Shown in pieces: positions 7,112-19,022 of a stretch of 22,890 bases of DNA (its first letter is position 1; every line of letters starts with the position of its first letter). Source of the stretch: Saprolegnia diclina VS20 (lineage: Eukaryota > Oomycota > Saprolegniomycetes > Saprolegniales > Saprolegniaceae); NCBI RefSeq assembly GCF_000281045.1, contig NW_008246190.1:45039-67928 (forward strand), read 5' to 3'. A program made the position numbers and the translations under genes. The notes beneath the pieces were generated by a model. The model had not been told where the DNA came from. It made no database searches and saw only the letters and a list, made by a program, of their open reading frames with translations.

Positions 7112-10100
7112 GAGCGCGTCGTCGTTCTCGCACGCCAAGAGCTTTTCAAACGCAGCCAGCACCGGCGCCACGTGCACGTTGAGCCGGACTTCGTTGGCGA
7201 CGATTGCGCGGGGTGGCTTCCCCAGCAGCTTGTCGCGGGCCAGTCGCATCTTGGTCGCGGCGACATTGACCTCGAGCGACTCCTCCCGCGGTGCCGCCTT
7301 GCGCTCCTTCTTTTGCGTCTTGGTTTTCTTTGGCATCGCTTGCCACTCGAGAAGCGGCTCGTGCAAAAACACGTTCATGACGCTGTCGATATGCGACTGG
7401 TTGTCCCGCAGCGCTTCGAGCACGACCGCGAGGTCCATCTGCAAGAGGTGGCGGCCGTCGTACGGCGCGCTCACGCCCTCCATTTGACGCGTGAAGCGGA
7501 ACGGCACGAGCTCGGGCACGGGCAGCAAGCTCGCACCGGCGCCAAAGCTAATGCCAAAGTCAATGCCAATCACGCTTCCAGTGGTCGTGTCGAGCAAAAA
7601 GTTGTCGAGATGCCGGTCACCGATCCCGAGGATGTACGAAGCTCCGTTGAAGGCCGCAAGCGTCGATTGAAACGTGCTGCGCAGCGTGAAGAATGCATCG
7701 GGCGACGATGCCATGCGAAGCAGTCGCCGGCGAAAGAGACTCGGCGGCAGAAGCGCTTGCGCGGCTTCAAAGGCCGGCACGACGTCGTCTTGGGACGCAG
7801 CCCCAATCTTTTGGCCGTACGAGAGCTTGCTCTTCTGCTGCTTGGTCCAAAACGCCTCGTACTTTTCGCCCGACGGAGAACTGAGGAGGTGGAAGCTGGC
7901 GGAGCGCTTCGCGGTTGACGCCAACTGCATCTCGTCTTCGAGGACCGACTTGAGCGTAGTCGTGTTGCTGAGCCACTCGACGAGCCCGATCCGCGTCGTC
8001 ATGGGCACCACCTGGCGCAACTTAGAAATGCTGCATCGTCATGGCGGTGGTACCTTGTAGGTTCGAATCGCCAGGTCGTGTCGGCGCTGGCACGACGGGT
8101 GCGACTGCAAGATGGTGCTCATGACCTCAAACAGCTGCTCAATGCGCTGGTCCAGCCGCAAGTCTTCGCCTCCCTATTAGCGGTTAGCCAAAGCAAGCAT
8201 CGTCGGGCGACCTTGACGAGAAACTGGTACGAGGCGCCGTTGCTCGCGTGGAACGTGATGCGCTTGGGCAGCTGCTTGGACGCGAGCACGAGCAGCTGCG
8301 GCGCGCAGCTCAAGATGGTGGCATGCGCCGTCGGCTCGGGCTTGGCCCAGCCTACACCATACTCCATCATACTTCATCGTCCAAGGGCAATGACACAGCC
8401 TACGCGACGTGTACTGGCCCGGGAGCTCAATGCGCGTCTTGGTCGGGTCCAGTCGGCTGAGCCACTCGGAAAAGTCGGCGACTTTGGCCTTCCACTGGCG
8501 GTCAATGCCGTACTTGCCGGGCACGACTTGAAAGACGCTCGTGATCCACGCCCGCGCTTGCGTCAGCGATGCTTTTGTGGGTTTGGCCAAGAAATTCTCG
8601 ACGCTCTTGCGGTGCGTCTTGGCCCACGACCGGTTGTACGCGCCGATGTTCGAGTGCCCGAGGACGTCGCCGTTGCCGTCCAACACGTTGGCCGCTAGCG
8701 CTTTTGCAAGCGCCGCGACCTCCGCCGCTGGGCGCGTCTCGATCGCGTCCAGCAGCTGCCGAATCCCTTCCTTGAACCGAATCTCGGGGTGGTGCAACCT
8801 ACACACCTCGCTACGACACAGACGATCGACGAAGTGCGTACCCGTTCAGCGCCGCAACAAACTGGTCCATGGCCGCATTTTGGAGCAGCGCGCGGAGCGT
8901 ATCGAAGCGGGGACCCAACACCATCGACTCGGAGGTGAGGCAAAAGTCATAGTAGAGCGCACGCGGGTACTCGGTCGCCAACTACATACTAGCTAGTTAG
9001 TCGCGTTGAAGCCTGCGACCATGGAATACCTTTTCGAGGAGGCTGCGAATAAAGTCGTCAAATGGTGTCGCGTTGGGCTGCAAGAGGGCAATGATCTGCG
9101 CCGACCAGTGGAGACACGTCCACATCGGCACGTGCGCCATCCTCTCGGCGACGAGCGGCAGCAACTCGTCTCGGGCTTGGACGAGGTCGAGGACGCGGGG
9201 AAGGTACTTGGCACTCATCTCGTCAGCCATCGTCATACCGTGAAGCACACTCGTGACAAACGACCGACTGAGGCGTCCGTCCGTAGGGGCATGCTCGACC
9301 CACTTGTCCAGAAACGACAGGAACGGCCCGTGCATGGACGAGAGCGCGCCGGGCAGCTGGTCAGCGTCAAACCGCTCGAGAGCGTCCAGTGCACACTGTC
9401 GACCGAGGGCGGCATCGCCATGTTGCTGGTGAAAGCTCGACGCCGACGCGAGGGCGTGCACATGCAGACCTCGGACGTCCCGCTGCACATCCTGTGGCAT
9501 GGTCGGCAGGAGCGCAGCGACTTCGTCGTTTTCAAACAGCCGCAGCATCGAGACGTAGTACTGCGCGACTTGACTGAGCCCTTTTGCGCGGGCATTCGGT
9601 GGCAGCACGAGCGAGCTCTGCAGCGTGCGCGTGGCGAGCTTGGAGACCTGCGCGACGTACACCTGGACCATGTAGACGCTCAGCTTGGGCAGCTGCGCAC
9701 TCGTGCACGTTTGCCGGTAGTCGCTGAGGAGGCGCGACGCGAGCGCAAGCACGTTGCTCGAGACCGCTGCGTGCGCGTACATGAGCATGTCCTACACGCA
9801 CATCGTGTTTCTCGTCCTCGCCTTGGCAGTTTACCTGCACACGGAGGGTCGCAATGGTATGATTCAAGTCGGGAAGGCCGCCCCACTCACCGCCCAAGGC
9901 GGTCAGCCGCTCGTACCCGAGCGTGCGGCTCCAGTAGTGGGCCGACCACACCGAGAGCGCGTCGTCTTGAAGCGGCGTCACGCTCACCCACTGCTGCATG
10001 CACGGAGCAACGTCTGTCGCCGCATGCACGCGCAGAAGCGACTCGAGATGCACGACAAGCGGCAGTCGCTGCAGCTGGCGCAGGCGATAGCACGCCGGCA

Positions 10101-13100
10101 AACTCGTCCACTGCGCGACGCACTCTGCGAAAAAGTGCTCGACGGTCGCGATTGCGTCCTGCGGCCGTGGGCCCTGGAGCTGCACAAAGCCAAAGAGCTC
10201 CGGACATGTTCGCGCAACGTCCGAGAGGCGGTCGGGCGTCATGTGCGTCAGTAGCGTCTCCACTTGGTCTGTCGCACCATATGCCATGACGAGATGACGC
10301 ACTTGCTGTCCGCGGAAAGGCTCGGGCAGCGACCACACATCGTCAACGGCCAGTTCGGACGCCAGAGCGTCCCACTTGTTGAGTTGCGCGATGCAGCTGA
10401 TGCGCTCCGTCGCCCAGCGTTGTCGCTCCTTCGGCGAGCACGACGCGACATTGGCTTGGAGTTTGGCTTCGGCCGCCCCGTAGAGCTTGATCGCACCGAG
10501 AACGTCGCCTTTTAGTTGGGCCTCGAGTGCCTTCGTGGCCTCAGGCAGCTGCGCGTTGAGCGCCGACGCAACGGCCATGCGCAGCGGCTCGTTCTCGACC
10601 ACTTGGAGCACGTGCTGGAGCTCTGTCCACGCCGACGGCGTCGGCGACTGCAGCACAAGCTCTTCCAAGAGAAGCTGGCCTGTCACAACGTTGAGAGAGG
10701 CGACGCTGGCGGCCCCAACGATCGTGGGATCGATGCCGCCAGCCGTCACCAGTGTCAAGAGACACTCTTGGACGCTTGCGACGAGGACCGCCTTGTCGGG
10801 CGAGGCCGCCAAAAGGCGCGTCAAATGCGTCGCCAAGTCGGTGACGTACGGTCCCGGCACGTGCTCGAGAAACGCCGTCAAAAGAGCACACAAAAGCAGG
10901 GTCGCCGTCTTGGCGTGGAGCTGCGCGACCGCGAGCAGCGGTCCAAGGACGTCATTCCGCGCAATTTCAATGTCTGGCAGCTCGCCCGCGCGGTAGCTTC
11001 GGTACAGCGGGACGTGCGCCCCTTGGTGGGCTTCCGCGCGCTTCTGTGCCGAGGCAAACTGCTTGGTGCGGCTCGCGTGGAGCGTAAAGAAGAGCTTGTC
11101 CTTGACCGAGCTCGAGAGCGCCGAGTCGGACGAGGCGCGTGCTGCCGCCGAGAAGCGCTTCGTCACGGCCTTGCTGCTATGGGCCACCGCGTACGCTACG
11201 TGCCAACGCATAAGCGACCTCGTCTCGATACAACCCGAGTAGGAATGTACCAGTGGACGGCACGTACTGCTGCGACTGCGTCTGGGACCACGCTCGATCT
11301 TGCGTCGCCTTGACCATGCGTGCTTGCTGCTCCAAGACCGGCTGGCTTTGCAGCGTGAGCGCATCCTGCGAGAAGAGTGGCGTCAAGCTCCCTTGGGTGC
11401 GTGCGGCCCACGCCGTGTCAATGCTCATGGGCTCAAACACGCAGGACGCACTCAAGGGCGCGTCAAAGAGCTTGGTCGACCCGTTCTCGACATCATACAG
11501 CCACAGCGTCGGGACGTAGCGCACCCAGTTGTCGCCGCTCTGATAGGTGGCCGACGCCAGTGCGAGCAAGCGGTCGGGGCCAGAGGGCAGTTGCGCCGCC
11601 CAAAACCCGACGCACGCCGACCGAATGGATTCGTTGGCGTCCGTGAGCCCGCGCAGGAGGATCGACTGGACGCTCTGGACGTGGCTGTAGCCCGACGACA
11701 TGAGAAACTCCAACCATTGGCGCCGCGTCAAATCGTCGTCAAAGTGCATGAGCAGCACACTTGCATCGGCGCTGTGCACGACCACCGACCGACTCTCGTC
11801 CGGCAAGTCGGGCCAGAGACCGATGAGAAAGGCCAGCGCGCGCTGCGTCACGAGCGGCGACCGGTGCCGCAGCACCTTGGGCAGCGACGGCCGAAGCAGC
11901 AAAAACACATCCGTGGCTTGGAGTTTCGAGCTCTGTAGCGCATGCAGAAGAATGTCGAGCGTGTCGCAGGCCAGTGCGTCGATCGACCAGACGCGGGGCA
12001 ACATCGACTGGAGCCGGTGCATCCACGCTTGGTCCAGCACGAGCGACGGCACGTGCGCCGAGAGCTGCTTGAGGACCGTGAGACACCGGTTCGGCTTGTC
12101 GTCGTTCTGAAAAAACTGCACCAGCAGGTGCTGGAGCTTCTCTTCCATGTCGATCGACGGCAGTGCGTGGAGCAGGCGACCGGCCACGTCGGCGGCGAGC
12201 GCCGGTGTCGCCTTGTGGGCCCCCGAAATACGCGTCAGAAGCGCGGCTTCGAGCGACAGCTGGCCACTTCGCACTACCGCCTGGTAGTGCACGTTGGGCG
12301 CCGCCTCTAAAAACCCAATCGACACGAGCATTGCGGTCAGGTGCAGGCCCGTCGTGTGCTTGGCCGCCATCGCCTTGGTCTCGCCAACACCTTCGTCCGT
12401 CAAGTACGCCAGAATCGAATGGATATCGATCGTGTAGCAGGTCCACGTCCGCAGCGCGGTCTCGACCAAGTACAAGTTGTCGCGCAGAATCCACGCAGAG
12501 GCATGCACGCTCACACGCACCAAGTGGTTCACGAACGGCGACATGTCGGAGGCATGCGCCCGCGCCGCACTCGTCCAGAGCCCCAGTGCCATGTCGTCGG
12601 CCACGGGGGTGAGCAGCAGATGGCACACGTCGCGCAAGAGGTAGTGAAACTGATCGGTCTGCGGGAGTGCGATCACCGCGTTGGTCATCGGACTGAGCCA
12701 CGACGCAGCGTACGGCGCAAAGAGGCGCGGGCGATTGAGCACGAGCTTGAGCACAAACGTCCGAACGGGCAGCGCATCGGAAAATTGAAGCTGCGTGCGG
12801 AGCTTCTCCATCCAGGGGGGCGCCACGGACGACGACCACGTGCCTTGAAACAGCGTCTCGATCGTCACGAGCGTCTGCACGAGCGGCTTCATGCACGGAT
12901 GTGCGTTGACCACATCGAGTTCGAGGTCCAGATCGGCATCCATCGGTACGTCCGTTGTCACATGTGGCACCTCGGGGGTCTGACTCAAGCTGCTGCCTTC
13001 CAGAAACTGGCTCGAGAGCGTCACGCCCCCGAGTTGCAGCGTCGTCGGCTTGGGCGTCTGTCTCTTGGTCGTCCAGCTTGTCTCGGTCATGAGCTCAAAC

Positions 13101-16100
13101 GACGCACCGGCGAGGATCGTACTCCACATCGTGTCGGGGAAGAGCAGCTGCGTGTAGAACTTCTCCTGTGTTTGTGTCTTGCGCACCGTCATGAGAAGAC
13201 AGCGGTACGCCGCGATCGCGACCTCGGGCAGCCCAATCTTGGTCGACGCCGTCTTGCACAGCCGCATCGTGAGCTCGTTGCCCTTGCCACTCGTGCTTGG
13301 TGGTAAAAACGCTGCGTTCACACTCGACCGAATGCGCTCGGGGGGCACCACGTCGTACAAACACTCGAGAAGGCCAAGCGCCAGACGCTGAAGCAACGTC
13401 TCGGGGCGGTCGAGCGACCGCATGAGGGTCGCGACGACGCTCGCTCCTTGAAATGTGCGCGCAAAGAACGCCTCCGGGGCTGGTAGCCGACGCAGGAGCG
13501 GCCGCGCCACGCTCAAAAACACTTGCCAGCGCACACTCTCGTCGACGGTCACGTCAAAGAGCATCTGTAACGTGTCCATGCTAACCGCGCTGACATCGTC
13601 AAGCGGGATTGAGGCGACAAAATCGGCCAAGGCGTCGTGCAGATCCGCATACAGCGCGTGCGACTTGCCTTCCTTCAAACTCGGATACAGCGGCGAGAGC
13701 AGCGCCAAGCGGTGGCTCTGACGGAACGCCGACAAGACGGCAGCAAAGAGGGCCGAGTACGTGTCGTACGCCAGCGTGCCTTTGGTCACGTCGCTCGAAA
13801 CGAGCGGGAGGTCGTGGACCACGAGGTGGTGCAGCGCGTCGGCCATCGTGGTCGCTGTCGCGCTATCGTGGCGCGCGAGGGCCGGGACGAGGTGCAGCAC
13901 CGCTAGTTTGAACGGGGCGGGTGTCGCATGCGATGTCAGCGAAGCGTGCACGCGGGCAGCCAGGTCCACGTTTGCGTCTTGGACCTTGCCGTTCAGACGT
14001 GCGAGAAGCGTCGCAAGAACGCCGAGCAGTGTCGCATCGGACGCTGCAAAGCACGCTGCAGCCAACGGCCCGACAGTCGGCGCCAACGCAGCACATTCCG
14101 CTTTCGTCGGCGGGCGGGCCGCCAATAACATCTCGAGCAGCGGTACGAACAGCAGATAACGCTGCACATGCACCAGGGTGCGCTGCGTGAGCGATAGCCA
14201 GAGCGGCGCGTGGCCAACGACAAGGTGCTGCAAGCGCGGAAGCGACAGCGCCGAGACAGGCTGCGTGGTCTCGCACAAGAGGTGCCCCGGAAGATCCCAC
14301 CCAAAAACGACAGCCGTCTACAACCGATGATGATAGCTCCAGCGCACACGTCACGCCGACATACCTCGAGGACGTGCAAAGCGACGTGGTCCGTGATGGG
14401 CGACCGCTCCTGTTGGCTCTGAAGAAAGTACGTGAGCGCGGTGTCACCGAGCTCGGTCGCGATGGCAGACGCTTCGTCATCAAGCCCGCTCCAGTACCGC
14501 AGCGCGTGCAGCTAGAGACCAATGATTGGTATAGGCAGAGAAAGGTATACTACCTGCTGGTATAGCGCGCAGACGCCGTTGGCCAGCGACGGGGCCATGG
14601 ACACGACGCGACTTCGGGCATACGTCTCGTTTTGATGGAGGAGCCGATTCAGCACCGACCGGAAGGCGATCGACGACGCCAGGTCGCGCAAGAACGCGGC
14701 GCAAAGCGCCGTCCACACGGTCTCGGCGTCACGGGAGAGCGGCTCCATTTGGACGGCCGCAGGGTCAAGGCGCGACAGGACGAGCATTTGCATGACGCGC
14801 GCACTCAAGTTGGTGCAATCCCACTGCGCCGCGAGCGTTGGTACGACGGCCTTGTGCTCGAGAATCACCAAGAGAAGGCGACAGAGGCCACGCCACGCGC
14901 GGGACCGCGCGGCCGGCGACCCCGTGACGCCAGAATCGTCGACGAACCGCTTGACGGCCGCCCAGAGACGCGTTGGCTGCTCGACACTGGATTCGCCTTC
15001 CGCGTGTCGCTTCTTGGTTGGAGCTGCCCACGCAGCATCTGGCAAGAGGCTTTGGTTGTTGAGCGTCGGTGCCGCCAGCCACGCAACGGCCTCGGTCGAC
15101 GCCGCCAGCGTGTCGCACCAACCATCGGAATCCGACGCAGCAATGAGCTCGGTCGGTGCAACAACCGCATCAACGACGCTGTGCATAGCGTGCGTCTCCA
15201 GGTACTGCTGCAGCCACGCGCGGCAGCTGCCGCCACGGCCATCGGCGCGCGCGAGCACCATAAAGAGGCGCTGGCAGCAGTTCCGGAAAGCCGCTTGCGG
15301 ACTTGCACTCTGTGTAAAGAGCCACGTCACAAACTGCGACAAACTCGCGCACTCGGCGTCGCCGTGACGCGGCGCCGTCAGCATCGTGCTGCAGCGCACG
15401 ACAATCTTTTCCAAGTGGTCGATCGCACGCAAGAGACGCGTCGTCGTCACGTGCATACCGTCGAGGCCGTTGTCTTGGCGCTTGAGCGCGAGCAGCAAGT
15501 GCTTGGTCCACGGCAAGGCAAACGTCTGCACAAGCAATTCATCTTCGCGAAAGTCACGGTACAAATGCTCGACTGCGAGCGCGGCGCCAAGTCGGTGGGT
15601 CACGCCGGGGTGGTCGCAGAGCGCAAAAAGCTGGTCGAAAAGCGCGCTCGCCGAGACGAGCGACGTCGCCGGTTGCTTGGCTGCGTACTTGAGGAAGCTT
15701 GCAATCGCGTGGGCGGCCACGTCACGGCTGCCGCCATCGACATCGGTGAGCGCCCGGAAGAGCGCGTCCAAAAATGACTGCACTTCAAACGGGTAGAGCT
15801 CAGCGACGCCGCTGAACCAGCGCACGAGCTGAAAGAGGAGCGTGTGGAAGAGCGCCCGGATGACGCTGTCGGCGTCCGTGGCGAGCAAAACGACCACGGG
15901 CAAGAGCAGCTGCCAATGACAGAAAAAGATCGTCTTCTCGCTGCTCTGGCTCTTGGCGTGCGGCAAGGTCGCCGTCTTACCGCAAAGGAGAAGCGCAATG
16001 GCGTGGAGGGCTTCGGCGGCCGCGGCTTTGGTCGGACGGTCCATCGCGTGCAAAGCGAGATCGATGAGCGGCGAAAGTAGCTTGGAGAGCGAGACGCGCA

Positions 16101-18761
16101 GCTGCCGTGCCGACACGCCAAGCGTGAGCTCCAAGGGCGACAGCAGCGGGGTTGCCGCGGATGATGTTGTCGGCAGCACAAAGCGCGCATGGCCACCGAG
16201 CGAGCCAAGCCAGCGGAGGAGCCGGCGCTGCAGCGGCAGCCCATTGGCTTCCAAGTACGGCCCGAGAAGCGGCAGCAGCACCGGGTACGCGTCCTCAAGG
16301 CGCCGCGACGCCTGCCACGTTTCGAGCACCTCCATGGCTATCGCAGACGCTGGTGCGTGCTGCAGCCCGAGCACGAGCGCTTTCTGCAGCGCGAGTACGA
16401 TCTGCGCTGTGTCGGCCCACGCGATCGGTGTCGCGAGTACGCAGAGGCACGCTGAGAGGAGGAGCTCGTCCTGGTAGTGCTCGAGCGCGACCACAAGGTC
16501 CGCAATGAAGCGACTGTAGACGTCACGGACCCCCACAAGGGACTCGGTATTCGAGCCAAGGGCCGTGATTGCAAGGCCGCAGAGGCGCCCGAGCCGGTAG
16601 ACGGCCGACACGAGCGGCGACACCCCGGCCACCTCGACGATCCACTGCAAATAGAGTGGCACCCAGGACGCAAACGCGACCGCACGCGGCCCCGCAAGCC
16701 ATCTCTCGGCAAACTCGGTCAAGTTGAGTAAGATCGTGTGGTCGCGCGGCACGATCGGCTACATGCACCCAACCCTTCAGCTCTTTTTGCAACTAAGAAG
16801 ACAAACCTGGTACGAGGTCTCGCTGTTGGGGTCGTCCTCGGTTGCCGACGTCTCATAGCGCACGTCCAAGTGCTGCAGAAGCGACAAGAGCTCCAGCATC
16901 GCCGCGTCCAAGACGTGGTTGTTCTTTTTGGCGACGTTCTTCCAGAGGTTTTCGTACACAAACAGCAGCCGCGTGTCCGGCGCGCCTGTCTCCGGGTGGT
17001 ACAACAGCGTCTACATACACATAGACAATGTGTCTGCAATGCGACCATGCAAATAGTGTACGGTCTCGGTGACGACGACTTGATTCGAGACCACGAGGAG
17101 CATGCCGTGGCGGACCACCGCCGAGACACTTTGAGGAAACCCGGCAAAGAGCGAGAGCAGCGCGAGTTCGGCGCGGAATTTGGTATACACGGCCGCGTGC
17201 GGGTAGAGGTCCAGCACGCGACAGCCCAAGTCGGTCGCAAACGACGCGACCGTGACGTCCGGCGTACCGGTCTACGGAATGTATGACACGACTGTACATC
17301 GGGCAACCTCGACACCACCTCGGTCGCAAACCGGCCAAAGCAGAGCGTGTATTGGCACAAGAGCAGCCACTTGGAGCCGACCGAGTCCCGCAGTGCAAGG
17401 ACGTCTTCGCCGTACTTGAGGAGCCGATTGTGAATCTTGCGCTGGGCACTTTCGTCGACAAAGAGATGCAGAATCGGCGCAAAGGCTGTGAGCCCGGTCA
17501 GCGCCAAGCACGGTGCGTCCAAGCTCGTTGCGTCGTTCAAGCCCGAGAGAAAATCCTTGAGAAAGCGCTGAAAGTGCCGCTTTCGCAGCGGCTCGGGCGT
17601 CGTCGTCGTGTCGCCAAGGGCCCGAGCGACCGTCTCCAGCACGTTGGGCAGAGCGTCGTAGCCGGGCTTGCGGATCTGACGTGCTTGGTCACTTCTCTCG
17701 TTGAAACAAGAAGACAGCATACCGTCTTGTTGCTATGGGCGCAGCAATACCGCAGCGCAGTGTAGAGCTCGAACGGATCGGCGGCCAAATTGGCCTCAAA
17801 GCTCGAGGCGTGGAACCGGAGCAGCGTGAGGCACGACTTGACAAACGTCAGGCGTGTGAGGGACCCCGCCATCGTCGTCGCCAGCGTCCGCTGAATGTAC
17901 CTACATGCCAAGATATACCGATGCGAACACGCCAGTGGAAGGCCAACGTGAAGAGCTGGTCGCGCTGGTGCACAGTCATGACGGGATCGATGCGCAAAAT
18001 CTGGTTCAGGCACACAAAGCTACCGCTGAGAAGCGTCATTTCTAGCACGGATTGAATCAACCAGACCAAGAGACTGGCAAACTACCGGGAGACGAGCTCG
18101 TAAATTGCTTCTCGAGCGCGGCTTCGATCCAGTGACGCAACGTCGGCACGTACGTCTGCATGTCGCTGGCAAACTGCGCCAAGAGCGCACCAAGAAGCTC
18201 GAGAAAGGCGCCTTTGGCCGACTGCGTGCACTTGGTCGCGCTGAGCTCGGCCAAGAGGAGCGACGTCAACGCGTGAAGCTGGCACTCGGCAGGGCGAACG
18301 CTGCCCGGGTAGTGCTTGATGATGTACTTGGCGAGGTCCGATGCAGCACAGCGTGTCTTGGAGGGCAGCGTGCAAGTCAAGAGGACCCGGCACGTCGTCA
18401 CGAGGGGCGCCAAGTACGGCCCGATCGCTGCGCGAACGTCCAGATGAAACTTCTTGAGAAACGTGGCGAGGTAGTCGAGAACGTAGTAGAACGCCTGCGT
18501 CGACTGCTTCGTGTCGTTTAAGAGTGCGAGAAGGCTCGTGTCGTCGTCGGCGTCGTCCGAGGTCGACGCCTGCTGGAAGAGCGCGCTGCAGCAGAGCTCG
18601 GCCGCCGACCGCGACGCCGCCACGCACGCCGACGTCCGCCGGAAGAGCACCGAAACGCTACCTTCGATCGCATCCTTGTCCATGTGCTCGGCGCCAGCGA
18701 CGTCGCGTAGCTGCGCGAGCGCCCGTGTCACGTCCTTTAGGAGCGCAGCCTCGGAGCTCAT
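7016..18761 (-). CDS. PRKDC: DNA-dependent protein kinase catalytic subunit (DNA-PKcs), complete
   Basis: Start ATG 18761 (MSSEAALLKD), stop 7016-7018. Sixteen exons: 18086-18761, 17929-18041, 17723-17890, 17319-17675, 17062-17271, 16807-17010, 14554-16758, 14365-14511, 11251-14317, 9835-11195, 9030-9791, 8842-8981, 8404-8798, 8212-8351, 8054-8173 and 7016-8011. They sum to 11,061 nt, or 3,686 aa (human 4,128). The acceptor of intron 2, the donor of intron 4 and both ends of intron 9 are the least certain. Family marks: PLYRSYRAGELPDIEI (about 2445), unique to DNA-PKcs; YPRALYYDF and IELPGQY before the kinase; FLVKGGEDLRLDQR; RTYKVVPMTTRIGLVEWL; catalytic GDRHLDN (3486-3492, DNA 7601-7621); IDFG (3505-3508); FATC tail ATDPNILGRTFHGWSPWA. 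The N-terminal 2,300 residues look like helical HEAT repeats. With Ku it bridges broken DNA ends in non-homologous end joining and phosphorylates SQ/TQ sites. Nothing indicates a pseudogene. Confidence 0.96.
11262..11402 (-). other. SQ/TQ cluster in DNA-PKcs, counterpart of the ABCDE autophosphorylation cluster
   Basis: Residues about 2333-2376 hold seven SQ or TQ dipeptides (TQ 2334, 2365, 2373; SQ 2343, 2351, 2371, 2375). RTQGSL matches the human RTQEGSL around Thr2609, and the KATQ that follows parallels human RATQ at Thr2638. It lies about 110 residues before YRSYRAGELPD, at about the human spacing and order. Confidence 0.65.
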
Positions 18762-18792
18762 GATCCACAACTGCCAACACCGAGCTTTGGCA

Positions 18793-18813
18793 ATCCGGAT
18801 ACAAATCCGGATA
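18793..18813 (-). promoter_or_regulatory. tandem ATCCGGATA sites immediately upstream of DNA-PKcs
   Basis: Two copies 12 bp apart, 32-52 bp before the ATG at 18761, so in the core promoter or 5' UTR. A third copy at 19014-19022 follows TGCCACGTCA. The same pair of motifs recurs at 21301-21318. Confidence 0.45.
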
Positions 18814-18988
18814 ATCCACCCCACGCTTCGATGCGCGTGGTGGGTTGCATTTTCAAATGCACGTTGGATGCTCGCAGTAGGTCACAGATGATCCTTCTCT
18901 AGGTCGACCACTTGGGCTCGAGTCGCGCAACTGCAGTCGCCGGGGTCCGTTGCCATTGTTGCCGCACTCGAAATCTGGCGCTACAAAC

Positions 18989-19022
18989 TGCCACGTCACA
19001 TCATCCGGCGGGTTATCCGGAT
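18989..19022. promoter_or_regulatory. TGCCACGTCA + TTATCCGGAT composite element
   Basis: TGCCACGTCA at 18989-18998, then CATCCGGCG and TTATCCGGAT at 19013-19022. The ACGTCA core resembles a bZIP/CRE-type site. It lies between divergent genes and could serve either. Confidence 0.4.

Noticed and set aside
8051-8075. GGTTCGAATC, a tRNA B-box look-alike
   Set aside because: It lies in the RTYK exon of DNA-PKcs, with no acceptor stem or A box around it.
9006-10289. Long plus-strand ORF of 427 codons, and similar ones at 12341-13306, 14632-15777 and 6962-7918
   Set aside because: They are antisense shadows of DNA-PKcs exons. Strong G/C third-position bias removes stops on the opposite strand. None shows a domain.
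11739-12896. Minus-strand 385-codon ORF
   Set aside because: An alternative frame inside the 3-kb DNA-PKcs exon, Arg/Ala-rich and without recognisable content.
7016-18761. Apparent frameshifts and stops along DNA-PKcs, suggesting a pseudogene
   Set aside because: Each coincides with a GT...AG intron of 38-55 nt whose removal restores phase, and the whole coding length is divisible by three.
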